Of a stretch of DNA of 64,000 bases, positions 20,051 through 30,352 are shown piece by piece. This DNA comes from Superficieibacter electus (GTDB lineage: Bacteria; Pseudomonadota; Gammaproteobacteria; Enterobacterales; Enterobacteriaceae): the NCBI RefSeq assembly GCF_002915575.1, contig NZ_PQGD01000002.1:186001-250000 (forward strand), in the 5' to 3' direction. The translations under genes were made by a program, and so were the position numbers. Every line of letters starts with the position of its first letter. The first letter of the stretch is position 1. The notes under the pieces were generated by a model. That model was not told the origin of the DNA and did not search any database. It was given only the letters and a program-made list of their open reading frames with translations.

Positions 20051-20356
20051 TTATTCCTTCGCTACCGGTACGCCCGGCTCTGTCAGTACAGGCGTAGTCA
20101 GGCTTTGATTTTCCAGACGCTTGATCCTGCGTTCAGCATACAACAACGAGACGCGAAGGCGCAGCCAGAAAAGGCCACAGATTAGCCAGCCGATAGCAAA
20201 ACCAGCGGCAAACAGTGCTGCCAGCAGCGTGGAGATACGAAACTCTCCCTGCGCCAGCAAATAATTGAAAGTCACCATCTGATCGTTTTGAGCACCTAAC
20301 GTGACCGAGATGACGAAAATCGCTAATACCAATAAGAAAATGAGTAAATATTTCAC
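20051..20356 (-). CDS. lapA: LapA, lipopolysaccharide assembly membrane protein
   Basis: A 101-residue inner-membrane protein (YciS in E. coli, 102 aa). Two hydrophobic helices are visible: residues about 3-21 (YLLIFLLVLAIFVISVTLG) and about 43-66 (LLAALFAAGFAIGWLICGLF). A basic, coiled-coil-like stretch follows (RLRVSLLYAERRIKRLENQS). It is known to be co-transcribed with lapB and to act with it in LPS assembly. The upstream gap to pgpB, about 150 bases, should carry the promoter, which in E. coli is under heat-shock control. Confidence 0.94.
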   Translation of the reverse strand: MKYLLIFLLVLAIFVISVTLGAQNDQMVTFNYLLAQGEFRISTLLAALFAAGFAIGWLICGLFWLRLRVSLLYAERRIKRLENQSLTTPVLTEPGVPVAKE

Positions 20357-20507
20357 ATTACTTCCCGTTATGTGGTGTGAGCGTTTAAATAATATGCAGC
20401 CTGGCGCTTCCAGCCTTATAAAGTACCATTTTCACGCTATAGACGGAATGGAAAAGCGTCACACCTGAGCTGGATTTAAGGGCGGATCAACCGTTTTTCA
20501 ACCCCAG

Positions 20508-21272
20508 TTAGCTTTTCTGCACGCGTTCTTTGATTTCCCGGGCCTCTTCCCCTGGCGGCGTCAACGGGCCACAAATACGCTGTGCCAGCCAGACGGCGAA
20601 GGTAACCAGTAGCCATGAAATCAGCGTAGCAACGACTAAATCACGCGGCCAGTGCATTCCCAGCAGCATGCGACTCCCCATCACCGCCGTTGCCCAGAGC
20701 AATAAGACAGCGATAGTTATTTTACGCCGGCGAGGCCATAGCAGCCCGACACCAAGCAATGCCCAACTTGCGGCAAAAAGGGTGTGTCCTGACGGAAAAG
20801 CAAAACCGGTCTCTTTTTGCCAGTGTTTACGCAAAAAAGTGGGGATATTATCCTGTTCCGTCAGCAATTCTTTGACCATCTCACCGCGCGCTTTACGTTT
20901 TAAAGTGTAGAACTCATCGACAGGAATATGATGGGTTTTTTCCAGCCACAGCACAAAGGGACGCGGTTCCTGAACCTGCTGTTTGACCCATGATTTAGCC
21001 CCCTGGCCTACCAGAATCGCCCCGCCCAGTATCGCAAAAAGCATAATCGCCGGGCGCAGGCGAAAACGCAGGCACCAGAAAAACCAACCGCAAAGCACAA
21101 TATGCGTAATAATCCCCCAGGGCTGGGTAACCGTCTCAGTGACCCAATAAAGCATTTTTAGCCAGTAACTGTCACGTCCTGGCTCCCACTGCCATCCTGA
21201 GATCCACACCGCCACAGGCATGATGAGTAACAACGCCGCGCCTGCTGAGGTACGCCTGGCAATGGTAAACAT
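20508..21272 (-). CDS. pgpB: Phosphatidylglycerophosphatase B
   Basis: PgpB is an inner-membrane PAP2-family phosphatase that dephosphorylates phosphatidylglycerophosphate, undecaprenyl diphosphate and related lipids on the periplasmic side. Started at 21272 (MFTIARRTSAG) it has 254 aa, as in E. coli; the open frame extends to 21305. The three catalytic motifs are intact: KQQVQEPRPF, PSGHTLFAAS and SRMLLGMHWPRD. About six membrane helices are visible, the first at LLLIMPVAVWISGW. It is divergent from ribA. Confidence 0.96.
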   Translation of the reverse strand: MFTIARRTSAGAALLLIMPVAVWISGWQWEPGRDSYWLKMLYWVTETVTQPWGIITHIVLCGWFFWCLRFRLRPAIMLFAILGGAILVGQGAKSWVKQQVQEPRPFVLWLEKTHHIPVDEFYTLKRKARGEMVKELLTEQDNIPTFLRKHWQKETGFAFPSGHTLFAASWALLGVGLLWPRRRKITIAVLLLWATAVMGSRMLLGMHWPRDLVVATLISWLLVTFAVWLAQRICGPLTPPGEEAREIKERVQKS

Positions 21273-21453
21273 AGTCTCTCCTTTTAAAATGACTTCACAA
21301 ATCATAACTGAAATTCAACGATGCGGCGCGAAAGGCGCATTTGTTCGCTTAATGTGCGTTCAAAAATGGCTTATTAGGTGAAGTGGAAAACATTGTGGCA
21401 AAATAGCGACATACAGAAGGCACGAAAGGTGCCCGCATAATCTGGAGAACCAC

Positions 21454-22044
21454 ATGCAGCTTAAACGAGTGGCAGAAGCCAAACTGCCAACCCCCTGGGG
21501 GGATTTCCTGATGGTGGGATTTGAAGAACTGGCAACCGGGCAGGATCACGTGGCATTGGTCTATGGCGATATTTCCGGTCAGACGCCCGTTCTGGCGCGG
21601 GTGCATTCAGAATGTCTGACCGGTGATGCGCTCTTCAGTTTGCGCTGTGACTGCGGTTTTCAGCTGGAAGCCGCATTGGCCCATATTGCAGAAGAAGGTC
21701 GGGGTGTGTTGCTTTATCACCGCCAGGAAGGTCGTAATATTGGGCTTCTGAATAAAATTCGTGCCTATGCATTACAGGATCAGGGTTATGACACTGTAGA
21801 GGCCAACCATCAGCTCGGGTTTGCTGCCGATGAGCGCGATTTTACGTTATGTGCCGATATGTTCAAATTGCTGGGCGTTGAGGAAGTTCGCCTGCTGACC
21901 AATAATCCTCTCAAAGTTGAGATTTTAACTGAAGCGGGAATCAATATTGTTGAACGGGTTCCGTTAATCGTTGGGCGCAACCCCAACAATGCGCATTATC
22001 TGGACACCAAAGCGGAAAAGATGGGGCATTTGTTAAACAAGTAG
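21454..22044 (+). CDS. ribA: GTP cyclohydrolase II
   Basis: RibA opens GTP to the diaminopyrimidine that starts riboflavin synthesis. It is 196 aa, as in E. coli. The zinc site is formed by three Cys in [19 protein letters not shown], and the catalytic loop is [32 protein letters not shown] is the conserved C-terminal motif. A ribosome-binding site TGGAGA precedes the ATG. In E. coli ribA belongs to the SoxRS regulon; a soxbox was not located with confidence here. Confidence 0.97.
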   Translation: MQLKRVAEAKLPTPWGDFLMVGFEELATGQDHVALVYGDISGQTPVLARVHSECLTGDALFSLRCDCGFQLEAALAHIAEEGRGVLLYHRQEGRNIGLLNKIRAYALQDQGYDTVEANHQLGFAADERDFTLCADMFKLLGVEEVRLLTNNPLKVEILTEAGINIVERVPLIVGRNPNNAHYLDTKAEKMGHLLNK

Positions 22045-22068
22045 CTTCAGAGCGTCTCTCCGTGGTGA

Positions 22069-22215
22069 TGCCGGGTGGCGGCTGCGCCTTACCCGGCCTA
22101 TAAATTAAATATATCAGCCCGTTACCAGCAGAGCATGGAAATTTCAGGCCCGCGCAAGCGCAGCGCCGCCGGGCAGAGTGAAATACGCTCTGCGCGGGCG
22201 ACGCGGCAATGCCGG
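22069..22215. repeat. REP-like palindromes between ribA and acnA
   Basis: Between the convergent genes are a REP-type unit (GCCGGGTGGCGG ... CCTTACCCGGCC, about 22069-22101), a second palindrome with arms CCCGCGCA at 22149 and TGCGCGGG at 22191, and a third half-unit GCCGGGTACC near 22210. REP elements are known to stabilise upstream mRNA and bind gyrase or IHF. Confidence 0.6.
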
Positions 22216-22231
22216 GTACCTCACCTGATTG

Positions 22232-24907
22232 TTAATTAAGCATATTGCGGATGACATAATGCAAAATGCCGTCATTCTGGTAATAGGTCAGTTCCGTTGC
22301 CGTATCAATTCGGCAACGACAATGAATGACTTGCGACGACCCATCGACCCGCGTCAGGTTTACGGCGATGTCTGCACCAGGTTTGATATTCTGCAAACCC
22401 GCCACGTCAATACGCTCTTCCCCGGTCAACGCCAGCGTTTTACGCGTCACACCCTGAGGAAACTCGAGGGGTAATATCCCCATGCCGATAAGGTTAGAAC
22501 GGTGGATACGCTCGAAAGATTCAGCGATGACCACACGAATACCCAGCAAGCGCGGCCCTTTTGCAGCCCAGTCACGGCTGGACCCGGAGCCATATTCTTT
22601 ACCAGCAATCACCGCAAGGGGCGTACTCTCCTGCTGATAGCGCATGGCGGCATCGTAGATAGAGATTACCTCGTTACCCGGCAGGTGACGAGTCATCCCC
22701 CCTTCCACACCTGGCACCATTTCGTTGCGAATGCGGATATTGGCAAACGTACCACGCATCATCACTTCATGATTACCACGACGAGACCCGTATGAGTTAA
22801 ATTCACGGCGTTCAACCCCGTGATTCAACAAATAACGTCCGGCCGGGCTATCAGGCTTAATGCTACCCGCCGGCGAAATATGGTCAGTGGTTACCGAGTC
22901 ACCCAGCATGGCCAGAATGCTGGCACCGTGGATATCCTCGACAGGTTTTGGCTCAGCCTGCATATCTTCAAAAAACGGCGAGAGACGAATATAGGTGGAA
23001 TCACTCTGCCAGTCATACGTGTCAGAACTTTCAACCTGGATAGCCTTCCATTCCGGCGTGCCTTCGAAGACTTCCGCGTACTCTTTGCGGAACATCTCTG
23101 TTGACACCTCTTCCACCGCCCGGGCGATTTCACGGCCGGTTGGCCAGATATCTTTCAGGTAAACCGGATCGCCTTTTCGGTCATGCCCCAGCGGATCGGT
23201 GGTTAAATTGATATTCATATTACCGGCCAGCGCGTACGCCACCACCAGCGGCGGTGAGGCCAGCCAGTTGGTTTTAATCAGCGGATGAATACGCCCTTCG
23301 AAGTTACGGTTACCGGAGAGTACTGCGCCAACGGTAAGATCGCCTTTCTTGATCGCCACTTCAATCGGTTCAGGTAAGGGGCCGGAGTTGCCGATACAGG
23401 TCGTACACCCGTAGCCGACAAGATTAAAGCCCAGTTCGTCGAGGTAAGGCGTCAAACGTGCATGCGCCAGATAATCGGAGACCACCTTCGAGCCAGGAGC
23501 CAGTGAGGCTTTCACCCACGGCTGGCGCTTGAGTCCAAGCTTAACGGCCTTTTTCGCCAACAGACCTGCCGCCATCAACACGCTGGGGTTAGACGTATTG
23601 GTACAGGAGGTAATTGCGGCAATGGCGACCGCGCCGTCAGGCAACTGATACTGATGTCCGTTCAACGTATAATCGACAGGCTGGCGATCTTTTTGCGAGG
23701 TGTTCACTTCCAGCTCGGCACTGGCGGCAAAGGCTTTAGGCACATCTCCCAGCGCGACACGATCCTGCGGACGTTTAGGTCCCGCCAGGCTGGCTTCCAC
23801 ATCCCCCATATCCAGTTCAAGCGAGCTGGTAAATACCGGCGCATCTCCGGTATTGCGCCACATCCCCTGAGCTTTAGCATAGGCTTCCACCAGCTCAACG
23901 TGTTCATCACTACGCCCACTCAGGCGCATATATTCGAGTGTTACGGCATCAATAGGGAAAAAACCGCAGGTGGCACCATATTCCGGTGCCATGTTCGCTA
24001 TCGTCGCCCGATCGGCGAGAGGCAACGTATCGAGACCGTCACCGTAGAATTCGACAAATTTTCCCACCACGCCATGTTTACGTAGCATCTGGGTGACGGT
24101 AAGAACCAGGTCGGTTGCCGTAATCCCTTCATTTAATTTTCCGGTAAGTTTAAAGCCGACAACATCAGGGATCAGCATTGATACCGGTTGTCCCAGCATC
24201 GCCGCCTCTGCTTCGATGCCGCCGACACCCCAGCCGAGCACGCCAAGGCCGTTAATCATGGTGGTGTGGGAGTCTGTCCCCACCAATGAGTCAGGATAAG
24301 CAACCCATTCTTTGTCCTGCAGTTCGCTCCAGACGGCCTTACCCAAATACTCAAGGTTAACCTGATGGCAAATGCCGGTTCCCGGCGGCACCACGCTAAA
24401 GCGGCTAAAGGCCTGCTGACCCCAGCGCAGAAAAATGTAACGTTCGTGGTTGCGCTCCATTTCCAGGCGAACGTTCTCGCCAAACGCCTCATCATCACCA
24501 AAATGATCCACGGTCACCGAGTGATCAATCACCAGATCGACCGGCGAAAGCGGGTTAACTTTCGCCGTATCACCACCCAGACGCTTAACGGCTTCACGCA
24601 TGGCGGCAAGATCCACGACTGCGGGTACGCCGGTAAAATCCTGCATCAATACCCTGGCCGGACGCCAGGCAATCTCACGGTCGGCATGGCCTGTTTTAAG
24701 CCATCCGGCCAGCGCATGAATATCGTCAGCAGTAACAGAATCATCATCCTGCCAGCGCAGAAGGTTTTCCAGTAAAACTTTCAACGACTTGGGTAAACGG
24801 GTAATGTCCCCAAGCTCTTTTGCAGCCAGTGGCAAACTATAATAGTGCCAGGTTTTATCTTGTAGCGTTAATGTATCCTTACTGGCTTCGCGTAGGGTTA
24901 ACGACAT
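22232..24907 (-). CDS. acnA: Aconitate hydratase A
   Basis: AcnA interconverts citrate and isocitrate and is the stress- and stationary-phase aconitase in E. coli. The length of 891 aa is identical. The [4Fe-4S] ligands are present: one Cys in AITSCTNTSNPSVL (about residue 435) and two in GYGCTTCIGNSGPL (about 501-504). Substrate-binding SVTVDHFGDD, DSHTTMINGLGVLGWGVGG and the swivel-domain GSGSSRDWAAKGP are intact. The upstream microprotein genes ymiC and ymiA lie on the same strand. Confidence 0.98.
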   Translation of the reverse strand: MSLTLREASKDTLTLQDKTWHYYSLPLAAKELGDITRLPKSLKVLLENLLRWQDDDSVTADDIHALAGWLKTGHADREIAWRPARVLMQDFTGVPAVVDLAAMREAVKRLGGDTAKVNPLSPVDLVIDHSVTVDHFGDDEAFGENVRLEMERNHERYIFLRWGQQAFSRFSVVPPGTGICHQVNLEYLGKAVWSELQDKEWVAYPDSLVGTDSHTTMINGLGVLGWGVGGIEAEAAMLGQPVSMLIPDVVGFKLTGKLNEGITATDLVLTVTQMLRKHGVVGKFVEFYGDGLDTLPLADRATIANMAPEYGATCGFFPIDAVTLEYMRLSGRSDEHVELVEAYAKAQGMWRNTGDAPVFTSSLELDMGDVEASLAGPKRPQDRVALGDVPKAFAASAELEVNTSQKDRQPVDYTLNGHQYQLPDGAVAIAAITSCTNTSNPSVLMAAGLLAKKAVKLGLKRQPWVKASLAPGSKVVSDYLAHARLTPYLDELGFNLVGYGCTTCIGNSGPLPEPIEVAIKKGDLTVGAVLSGNRNFEGRIHPLIKTNWLASPPLVVAYALAGNMNINLTTDPLGHDRKGDPVYLKDIWPTGREIARAVEEVSTEMFRKEYAEVFEGTPEWKAIQVESSDTYDWQSDSTYIRLSPFFEDMQAEPKPVEDIHGASILAMLGDSVTTDHISPAGSIKPDSPAGRYLLNHGVERREFNSYGSRRGNHEVMMRGTFANIRIRNEMVPGVEGGMTRHLPGNEVISIYDAAMRYQQESTPLAVIAGKEYGSGSSRDWAAKGPRLLGIRVVIAESFERIHRSNLIGMGILPLEFPQGVTRKTLALTGEERIDVAGLQNIKPGADIAVNLTRVDGSSQVIHCRCRIDTATELTYYQNDGILHYVIRNMLN

Positions 24908-25034
24908 AGCTCCTCCTTAATGACAGGGATTGCGATACCCTGATCTTTCCCAGGGTCTGCATTAAAGATAACACATACATGTCGTAACGTTTTGATAACA
25001 ACTCAAATTGATAAATCGGTAAACGCGAGGAGTC

Positions 25035-25068
25035 AAAAAAATGAAAACCCGGCACGGGGCCGGGTTTT
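25035..25068 (-). terminator. Terminator between ymiC and acnA
   Basis: Perfect 10-bp stem AAAACCCGGC / GCCGGGTTTT with a 5-base loop; on the minus strand it is followed by a T-run (TTTTTTT with one C or A interruption). It lies immediately after the ymiC stop and would separate ymiAC transcription from acnA. Confidence 0.8.
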
Positions 25069-25074
25069 GGAAGA

Positions 25075-25173
25075 TTACTGCGTTAGCATCCAGGCCATCT
25101 GCGCCCAGAAGAGCACAGAGAAGGAAAGTGCTCCCAGCCACGACCAGTATTTAGTATCGCTATTGTGATTCAT
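25075..25173 (-). CDS. ymiC: Membrane microprotein, YmiC-like (32 aa)
   Basis: A 32-residue ORF (MNHNSDTKYWSWLGAL...) with one hydrophobic helix covering about residues 11-29 (SWLGALSFSVLFWAQMAWML). It corresponds in place and character to the E. coli small protein YmiC upstream of acnA; the name rests on memory of that locus. A longer open frame reaches 25398 but that extension overlaps ymiA and has no protein-like sequence. It is probably an inner-membrane single-span peptide of unknown function. Confidence 0.7.
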   Translation of the reverse strand: MNHNSDTKYWSWLGALSFSVLFWAQMAWMLTQ

Positions 25174-25282
25174 TTTTTTACACCATATAAAAGAGTGGTT
25201 GCCCCTGTCGTAACCGGCAGGGCTTATATTGCTGTGGTGTATTTTTATTATGCTATTAAAAGACGCGCATTCAGGGGCGCTA

Positions 25283-25411
25283 TTAACCCCAGAATTTCCA
25301 GACCAGCAGTGCCAGTGCGACCCAAAACAGCGCGGAGCCAATAAAGACGGCACGCCACGCTTTACGCTTGAGTTGCGGATCTCGTTTCGGCTGCTCACTT
25401 CCAGATGACAT
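25283..25411 (-). CDS. ymiA: Membrane microprotein YmiA (42 aa)
   Basis: A 42-residue ORF starting at 25411. A basic N-terminal half (EQPKRDPQLKRKAWRAVF) precedes one membrane helix (IGSALFWVALALLVWKFWG), an N-in topology by the positive-inside rule. The sequence closely resembles E. coli YmiA (shared RDP-LKRKAW-AVF-GSALFW pattern), and the locus between acnA and cysB is the same. Function is unknown. It overlaps the spurious extension of the ymiC frame in another frame. Confidence 0.85.
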   Translation of the reverse strand: MSSGSEQPKRDPQLKRKAWRAVFIGSALFWVALALLVWKFWG

Positions 25412-25715
25412 TACTACCCTCGTAAAATCGGCACTACTTATCATTTTCTGCACCAGCAATCGGCGTAAGCAATCTTAATTGAGATAAATCCTAATCAATA
25501 AATAACAAAAAATCCAGTGAATTTCCGGGCAGGTGAAGAGAATAATTGTAATGTTCCAGTGAACTCACATTAATGAGGCTGGCCCATTGTGCATTACACG
25601 CTGCCTTGTCAGCCAGGCGGCATTTCTTCTGAAGGGTAATAGCCTGTTATCCGCCGAGTGGCTCCCGCCGCTGTTGCTTTCGCAGTACTGTACCTGACAG
25701 GACCAGGAAATAGTA
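25412..25715. other. Gap between ymiA and the inserted mannosidase gene
   Basis: About 300 bases with no credible ORF. It should carry the ymiA promoter near 25420-25500, which is AT-rich (TTAATTGAGATAAATCC region). Nothing else was recognised. Confidence 0.4.
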
Positions 25716-25744
25716 TAAAAAGTCCCGACTACCGTCGCCGGGAC
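25716..25744 (-). terminator. Terminator after the GH38 mannosidase gene
   Basis: Stem GTCCCG / CGGGAC followed on the minus strand by TTTTTATAC, seven bases after the stop codon of the mannosidase gene. Confidence 0.7.
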
Positions 25745-25751
25745 CCGGTGG

Positions 25752-28745
25752 TTAGGGCAGCATCAGAAGCAGCGTTTTGATCTCAAAGGGCGCAAACGTC
25801 AGAGTGACATGCCCGTTGGCGATTGCGATTTCCTCCTCCCCTTCTTCCATTAAGTTGGTCAGCAGGGCGCGCGTGACGCCAGCGGGGATCTGAATATCTG
25901 CCGTCGCTTCACCACCGTCAAACTCCCAGACGCGCAGCACCAGCGCCCGTTGAATCTCCGCTTTTTTCACCGTCTCCAGACAAATATGCGGCGAGTTGCA
26001 GCTAATAAACCCCGCACTGAGTTCTACCGCCGTTTGCGGCTGCACGCCGTCGGCTATGTTTATCCGTAGCGGGTTGTTGAACAGGTAAGCCTCGCGATTG
26101 ACCTCGCCTACCACCTCATCGCCGCAGTGGGGGAACAGCGCGTAAGCAAAGTCATGTTCGCCTTCATCGGCATTGGTGCCCGGATAAGTTTGCGAACGCA
26201 GCAGGTTCAAATCCAGTACCCCGTCTTTGGCATAATGACCGTATTTGCTCTCATTAAGCAGCGCTACGCCATAGTCTGTCCGGGAATAGTCGATCCATTT
26301 ATGCGCGCAAATCTCAAACTGTGCGGCGTCATAGACATTGTTTATCCGGGCGCTACGACTGAATTTGCCGAACTGAATATCACAGCTCACCCGCTCGCTG
26401 AGAATATTTACCGCAAACGAGGTACGCAGCATTTTATCGCGCTCATGCCAGTCAACGTGCGTTTCAAAGGTTAAGCGCTTACTGTCAGGCAGCAGGCTGA
26501 TTTTCTGCGTTAAGCGGGAATTTCCGTAACGGTAACACTGCTCAACCACCGCCGCTGCCCCTTCCTGGCGGGCGGTGGCGCTGACAAGCTGGAAGTATTC
26601 CGGCGTACGCTGACGATAGGTAATATTAATATCCCAGCAGTTTCCACCGATATCTTCATACACGGCCAGTTGGTTTCCCACGGTGCCAGATTGCAACAGC
26701 GAGCGGCCGACCTGCTTATCCACCAGGGCGTCAATATGCCCCTGTTCGTTAAACTCAACGCGCAATAGATCGTTTTCCAGCCTTTGTGGCTGAGCGGTAA
26801 TCTCAGGTACCGTATCGGCGATCACCTCATTCATGATCCGATAGCCAAACGCCGGTACCGCGACGCGCACTGACTTATCAGCCAACTGAAGCCACTCTTC
26901 CCGGGCGAACCCGCTCAGATTATGAATAACGAATGCGCCGGCCCGCACACCCGCCTGCCGGTGCAGCTCTGCAAGACTGGCCTGAATGCGCTGCTCTACC
27001 TGGGCCAGCAGAATTTCATAGCGGGCGACGGATTCATCGTAGACCCGGCGGATGGAAGAGCCGGGCAGAATATCGTGGAACTGGTACAGCAACACCTCCC
27101 GCCATATCTCCTGCAAGGTGTCGGCAGGATACTCCTTCTGGCCATAGAACCACTGGCGGCTGGCGAGGAACTCCAGCTCGCGCAGCGCGTTCTCCAGCTT
27201 GCGGTTAAAACGTTTATTACGCGCCTGGGTAGTCAGCGTGCCCTGATGTTTTTCCAGATACAGCTCGCCATGATAATGAGGATAGTGAGTGCAATCTTTC
27301 GCAATATTGCGGAAGAAATCAATGGCATAACCCTGTTTTACCGGCGCGATACCGCTGAGGTTTTTCATCCGCTTTAGCCGTTCAAGATGCTCTTCGCCGG
27401 GACCGCCGCCGCCATCACCAATACCAAACAACATAAGTGCCTGGTCGCATACGCCTGCCTCGTGATAAGAGGTTTCAATACGCTGAATGCTGCCCGGTGA
27501 TGCCGGACTGTTATAGGTCTCCTCCGGGAGCATATGCGACAGTACGCTGCTGCCGTCAATGCCGTGCCAGATAAAGGTATGGTGCGGGAATGGGTTGTGC
27601 TCATTCCAGGACAGTTTTTGCGTCATAAAATAGTCAATGCCCGATTTTTTCATGATCTGCGGCAAATTGGCGTTATAACCGAAGACATCCGGCAACCAGA
27701 GCATCCGGGTGACCTGACCAAATTCCTGCTGGAAAAACTGGCGACCATAGAGGAACTGCCGGACCAGCGACTCACCTGAAGGAACATTGGTGTCGGGCTC
27801 CACCCACATGTCGCCCTGAATTTCCAGCCGCCCCTGCTGTACCTGACGCTGAATGCGGGCGTACAGTTGCGGATAGTCCTCCTTCATCCACTGAAATAAC
27901 TGCGGCTGACTGGCTCCGAAATGGTAGTCCGGGTAACGCCCGAGCAGATCCAGCGCGGTAGCAAAGGTACGTGCACCTTTGCGTTTGGTTTCACGAATTG
28001 GCCAAAGCCAGGCGAGATCCATATGAGCATGACCAATACCAACCACGCTTACTGTCGGGTCGCCACCTTTTTTTGCCAGCTCAACCGCCAACGCCTGTCG
28101 ACAGGTCGCCACCGCATCGTCGTTATAGGTCGTCAGACCGTTCAAGGCGCTGCTCAGGCAGAACAGTACGCGTTTAAACCGCGCTGATGCGTTATCCAGG
28201 CAGCGCAGCAGATCGCGCAGTACGCCAGCATCATAATAAAGCGCGCGCAGTTCGTGGTGGCAGGTGGCAATATGTGCCAGCGCCAGTTTTCCGCTGTGCA
28301 AAGCGCCAAACAGGTCATTACAGGCGAGTTCGAGCCATAAATCGACTTCGCTCACATGCGCCAGCGGAAACACCACCTTTCCCGCCCGCCCCAGGCTGGG
28401 GTCAAAGGTGGAGTCAACGTTAGTTAATCCGCTGAGCGGCGCGCCGTCGGCATCAACAACCAGCGCTTCACCGCCGCAGTCAAACAGCATTACCGCCGCA
28501 TCACCACGCGCCTGCGCAGGCACCACGCCGCGGACATTGACCCACGCGCAATCCCAGAGCTGGCCCCAGCACTCGCCAGGAATAAAGGTATGCGGCTTAC
28601 CCTGCCGACGCCGGGCAAAGGGCACAGGCTCCGGCGTAATAAAGCCTTCAACTGTTAATTCATTCACTGGTGTATATATATTTTTTTCTATTTGTTGGAT
28701 CTGATAATCAATATCACGTAGTAATTTCTCATGAAAGCTGATCAT
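25752..28745 (-). CDS. GH38 alpha-mannosidase, cytoplasmic
   Basis: A 997-residue glycoside hydrolase family 38 enzyme, expected to release mannose from alpha-mannosides. The ATG at 28745 follows AAAGGA by seven bases; the open frame reaches 28838. There is no signal peptide. After a beta-rich N-terminal domain (1-230) the catalytic domain shows the metal site HAHMDLAW (His241, Asp243), the nucleophile in WLPDVFGYNANLPQI (Asp353) and the later metal His in YQFHDILPGSS. The large beta C-terminal half ends APFEIKTLLLMLP. It stands alone, without transporter or regulator nearby, where E. coli goes directly from ymiA to cysB. Substrate unknown; Ams1-like or bacterial mannosylglycan-type activities are possible. 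Confidence 0.9.
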   Translation of the reverse strand: MISFHEKLLRDIDYQIQQIEKNIYTPVNELTVEGFITPEPVPFARRRQGKPHTFIPGECWGQLWDCAWVNVRGVVPAQARGDAAVMLFDCGGEALVVDADGAPLSGLTNVDSTFDPSLGRAGKVVFPLAHVSEVDLWLELACNDLFGALHSGKLALAHIATCHHELRALYYDAGVLRDLLRCLDNASARFKRVLFCLSSALNGLTTYNDDAVATCRQALAVELAKKGGDPTVSVVGIGHAHMDLAWLWPIRETKRKGARTFATALDLLGRYPDYHFGASQPQLFQWMKEDYPQLYARIQRQVQQGRLEIQGDMWVEPDTNVPSGESLVRQFLYGRQFFQQEFGQVTRMLWLPDVFGYNANLPQIMKKSGIDYFMTQKLSWNEHNPFPHHTFIWHGIDGSSVLSHMLPEETYNSPASPGSIQRIETSYHEAGVCDQALMLFGIGDGGGGPGEEHLERLKRMKNLSGIAPVKQGYAIDFFRNIAKDCTHYPHYHGELYLEKHQGTLTTQARNKRFNRKLENALRELEFLASRQWFYGQKEYPADTLQEIWREVLLYQFHDILPGSSIRRVYDESVARYEILLAQVEQRIQASLAELHRQAGVRAGAFVIHNLSGFAREEWLQLADKSVRVAVPAFGYRIMNEVIADTVPEITAQPQRLENDLLRVEFNEQGHIDALVDKQVGRSLLQSGTVGNQLAVYEDIGGNCWDINITYRQRTPEYFQLVSATARQEGAAAVVEQCYRYGNSRLTQKISLLPDSKRLTFETHVDWHERDKMLRTSFAVNILSERVSCDIQFGKFSRSARINNVYDAAQFEICAHKWIDYSRTDYGVALLNESKYGHYAKDGVLDLNLLRSQTYPGTNADEGEHDFAYALFPHCGDEVVGEVNREAYLFNNPLRINIADGVQPQTAVELSAGFISCNSPHICLETVKKAEIQRALVLRVWEFDGGEATADIQIPAGVTRALLTNLMEEGEEEIAIANGHVTLTFAPFEIKTLLLMLP

Positions 28746-29131
28746 GGCATATTCCTTTATAGGGGATGGTACGCAGGACAGGATATAACCAACGCAGTAG
28801 ATAAGTTTTAAATAATAAAATCTGTGAACCATAGCCAAAATAAAAGGTTTATGCGTAACAAACTGCAGGATATATTCGTGATTTTTATGGATCTGTCTGG
28901 CTGCACGATATTAACATTAGTAAAGTTAATTTACTGGCGGGAAGATGTACGCGAAATGAATGGGCTATCGACACTGTATCTGCACAATTACATCATCGAA
29001 ACGCTCTTATTATGAGGGGACAGGCGAATGCCACAGCAGAGGCTTTTCAAACTAATAACACGTCGTTGTACGCTGATTTGCAGGGTGACAGCCTACCACG
29101 TCATTTATATCCATACGTTATTTGCACACTA
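28746..29131. promoter_or_regulatory. Gap between the mannosidase gene and cysB
   Basis: About 385 bases. The left part, 28760-29000, is AT-rich and should hold the mannosidase promoter on the minus strand. A possible regulatory palindrome TTAACATTAGTAAAGTTAA lies at about 28911-28929. Short ORFs here lack ribosome-binding sites and protein character. Confidence 0.35.
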
Positions 29132-29164
29132 CATGCCTGTGCAAGCAAAGCGCCGCCAGGCATG
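29132..29164 (-). terminator. Hairpin after cysB
   Basis: Arms CATGCCTG (29132-29139) and CAGGCATG (29157-29164), perfect 8 bp, 28 bases past the cysB stop. No T-run; it may be a REP-like stem. Confidence 0.4.
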
Positions 29165-29191
29165 ATTCCAGCATCCGATGTTGAGCCGTAT

Positions 29192-30232
<1,041 letters not shown>

Positions 30233-30300
30233 CTATAACCACTATATCATTTATAGCTACCGTGTATAGGTATGATTAAAAAATAATAATGATAAATAGA

Positions 30301-30323
30301 AAAGGGCCGACAAGCGGCCCTTT
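30301..30323 (-). terminator. topA terminator
   Basis: Perfect 9-bp stem AAAGGGCCG / CGGCCCTTT with loop ACAAG; on the minus strand the stem is followed by TCTATTTATC. It lies 30 bases beyond the topA stop. Confidence 0.75.
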
Positions 30324-30352
30324 CGACATAAGAAAACACGGAACTCGTTGAA

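Noticed and set aside
22045-22231. Possible small RNA or CRISPR-like repeats between ribA and acnA
   Set aside because: The palindromes are of REP type, unequal in length and spacing, with no promoter or direct-repeat/spacer pattern.
25174-25398. N-terminal extension of the ymiC frame to 107 codons
   Set aside because: It overlaps ymiA in another frame and has no plausible protein sequence; the 32-codon unit has the YmiC-like membrane helix.
28824-29015. 63-codon frame between the mannosidase gene and cysB
   Set aside because: AT-rich chance ORF without a binding site; the region is better read as a promoter region.
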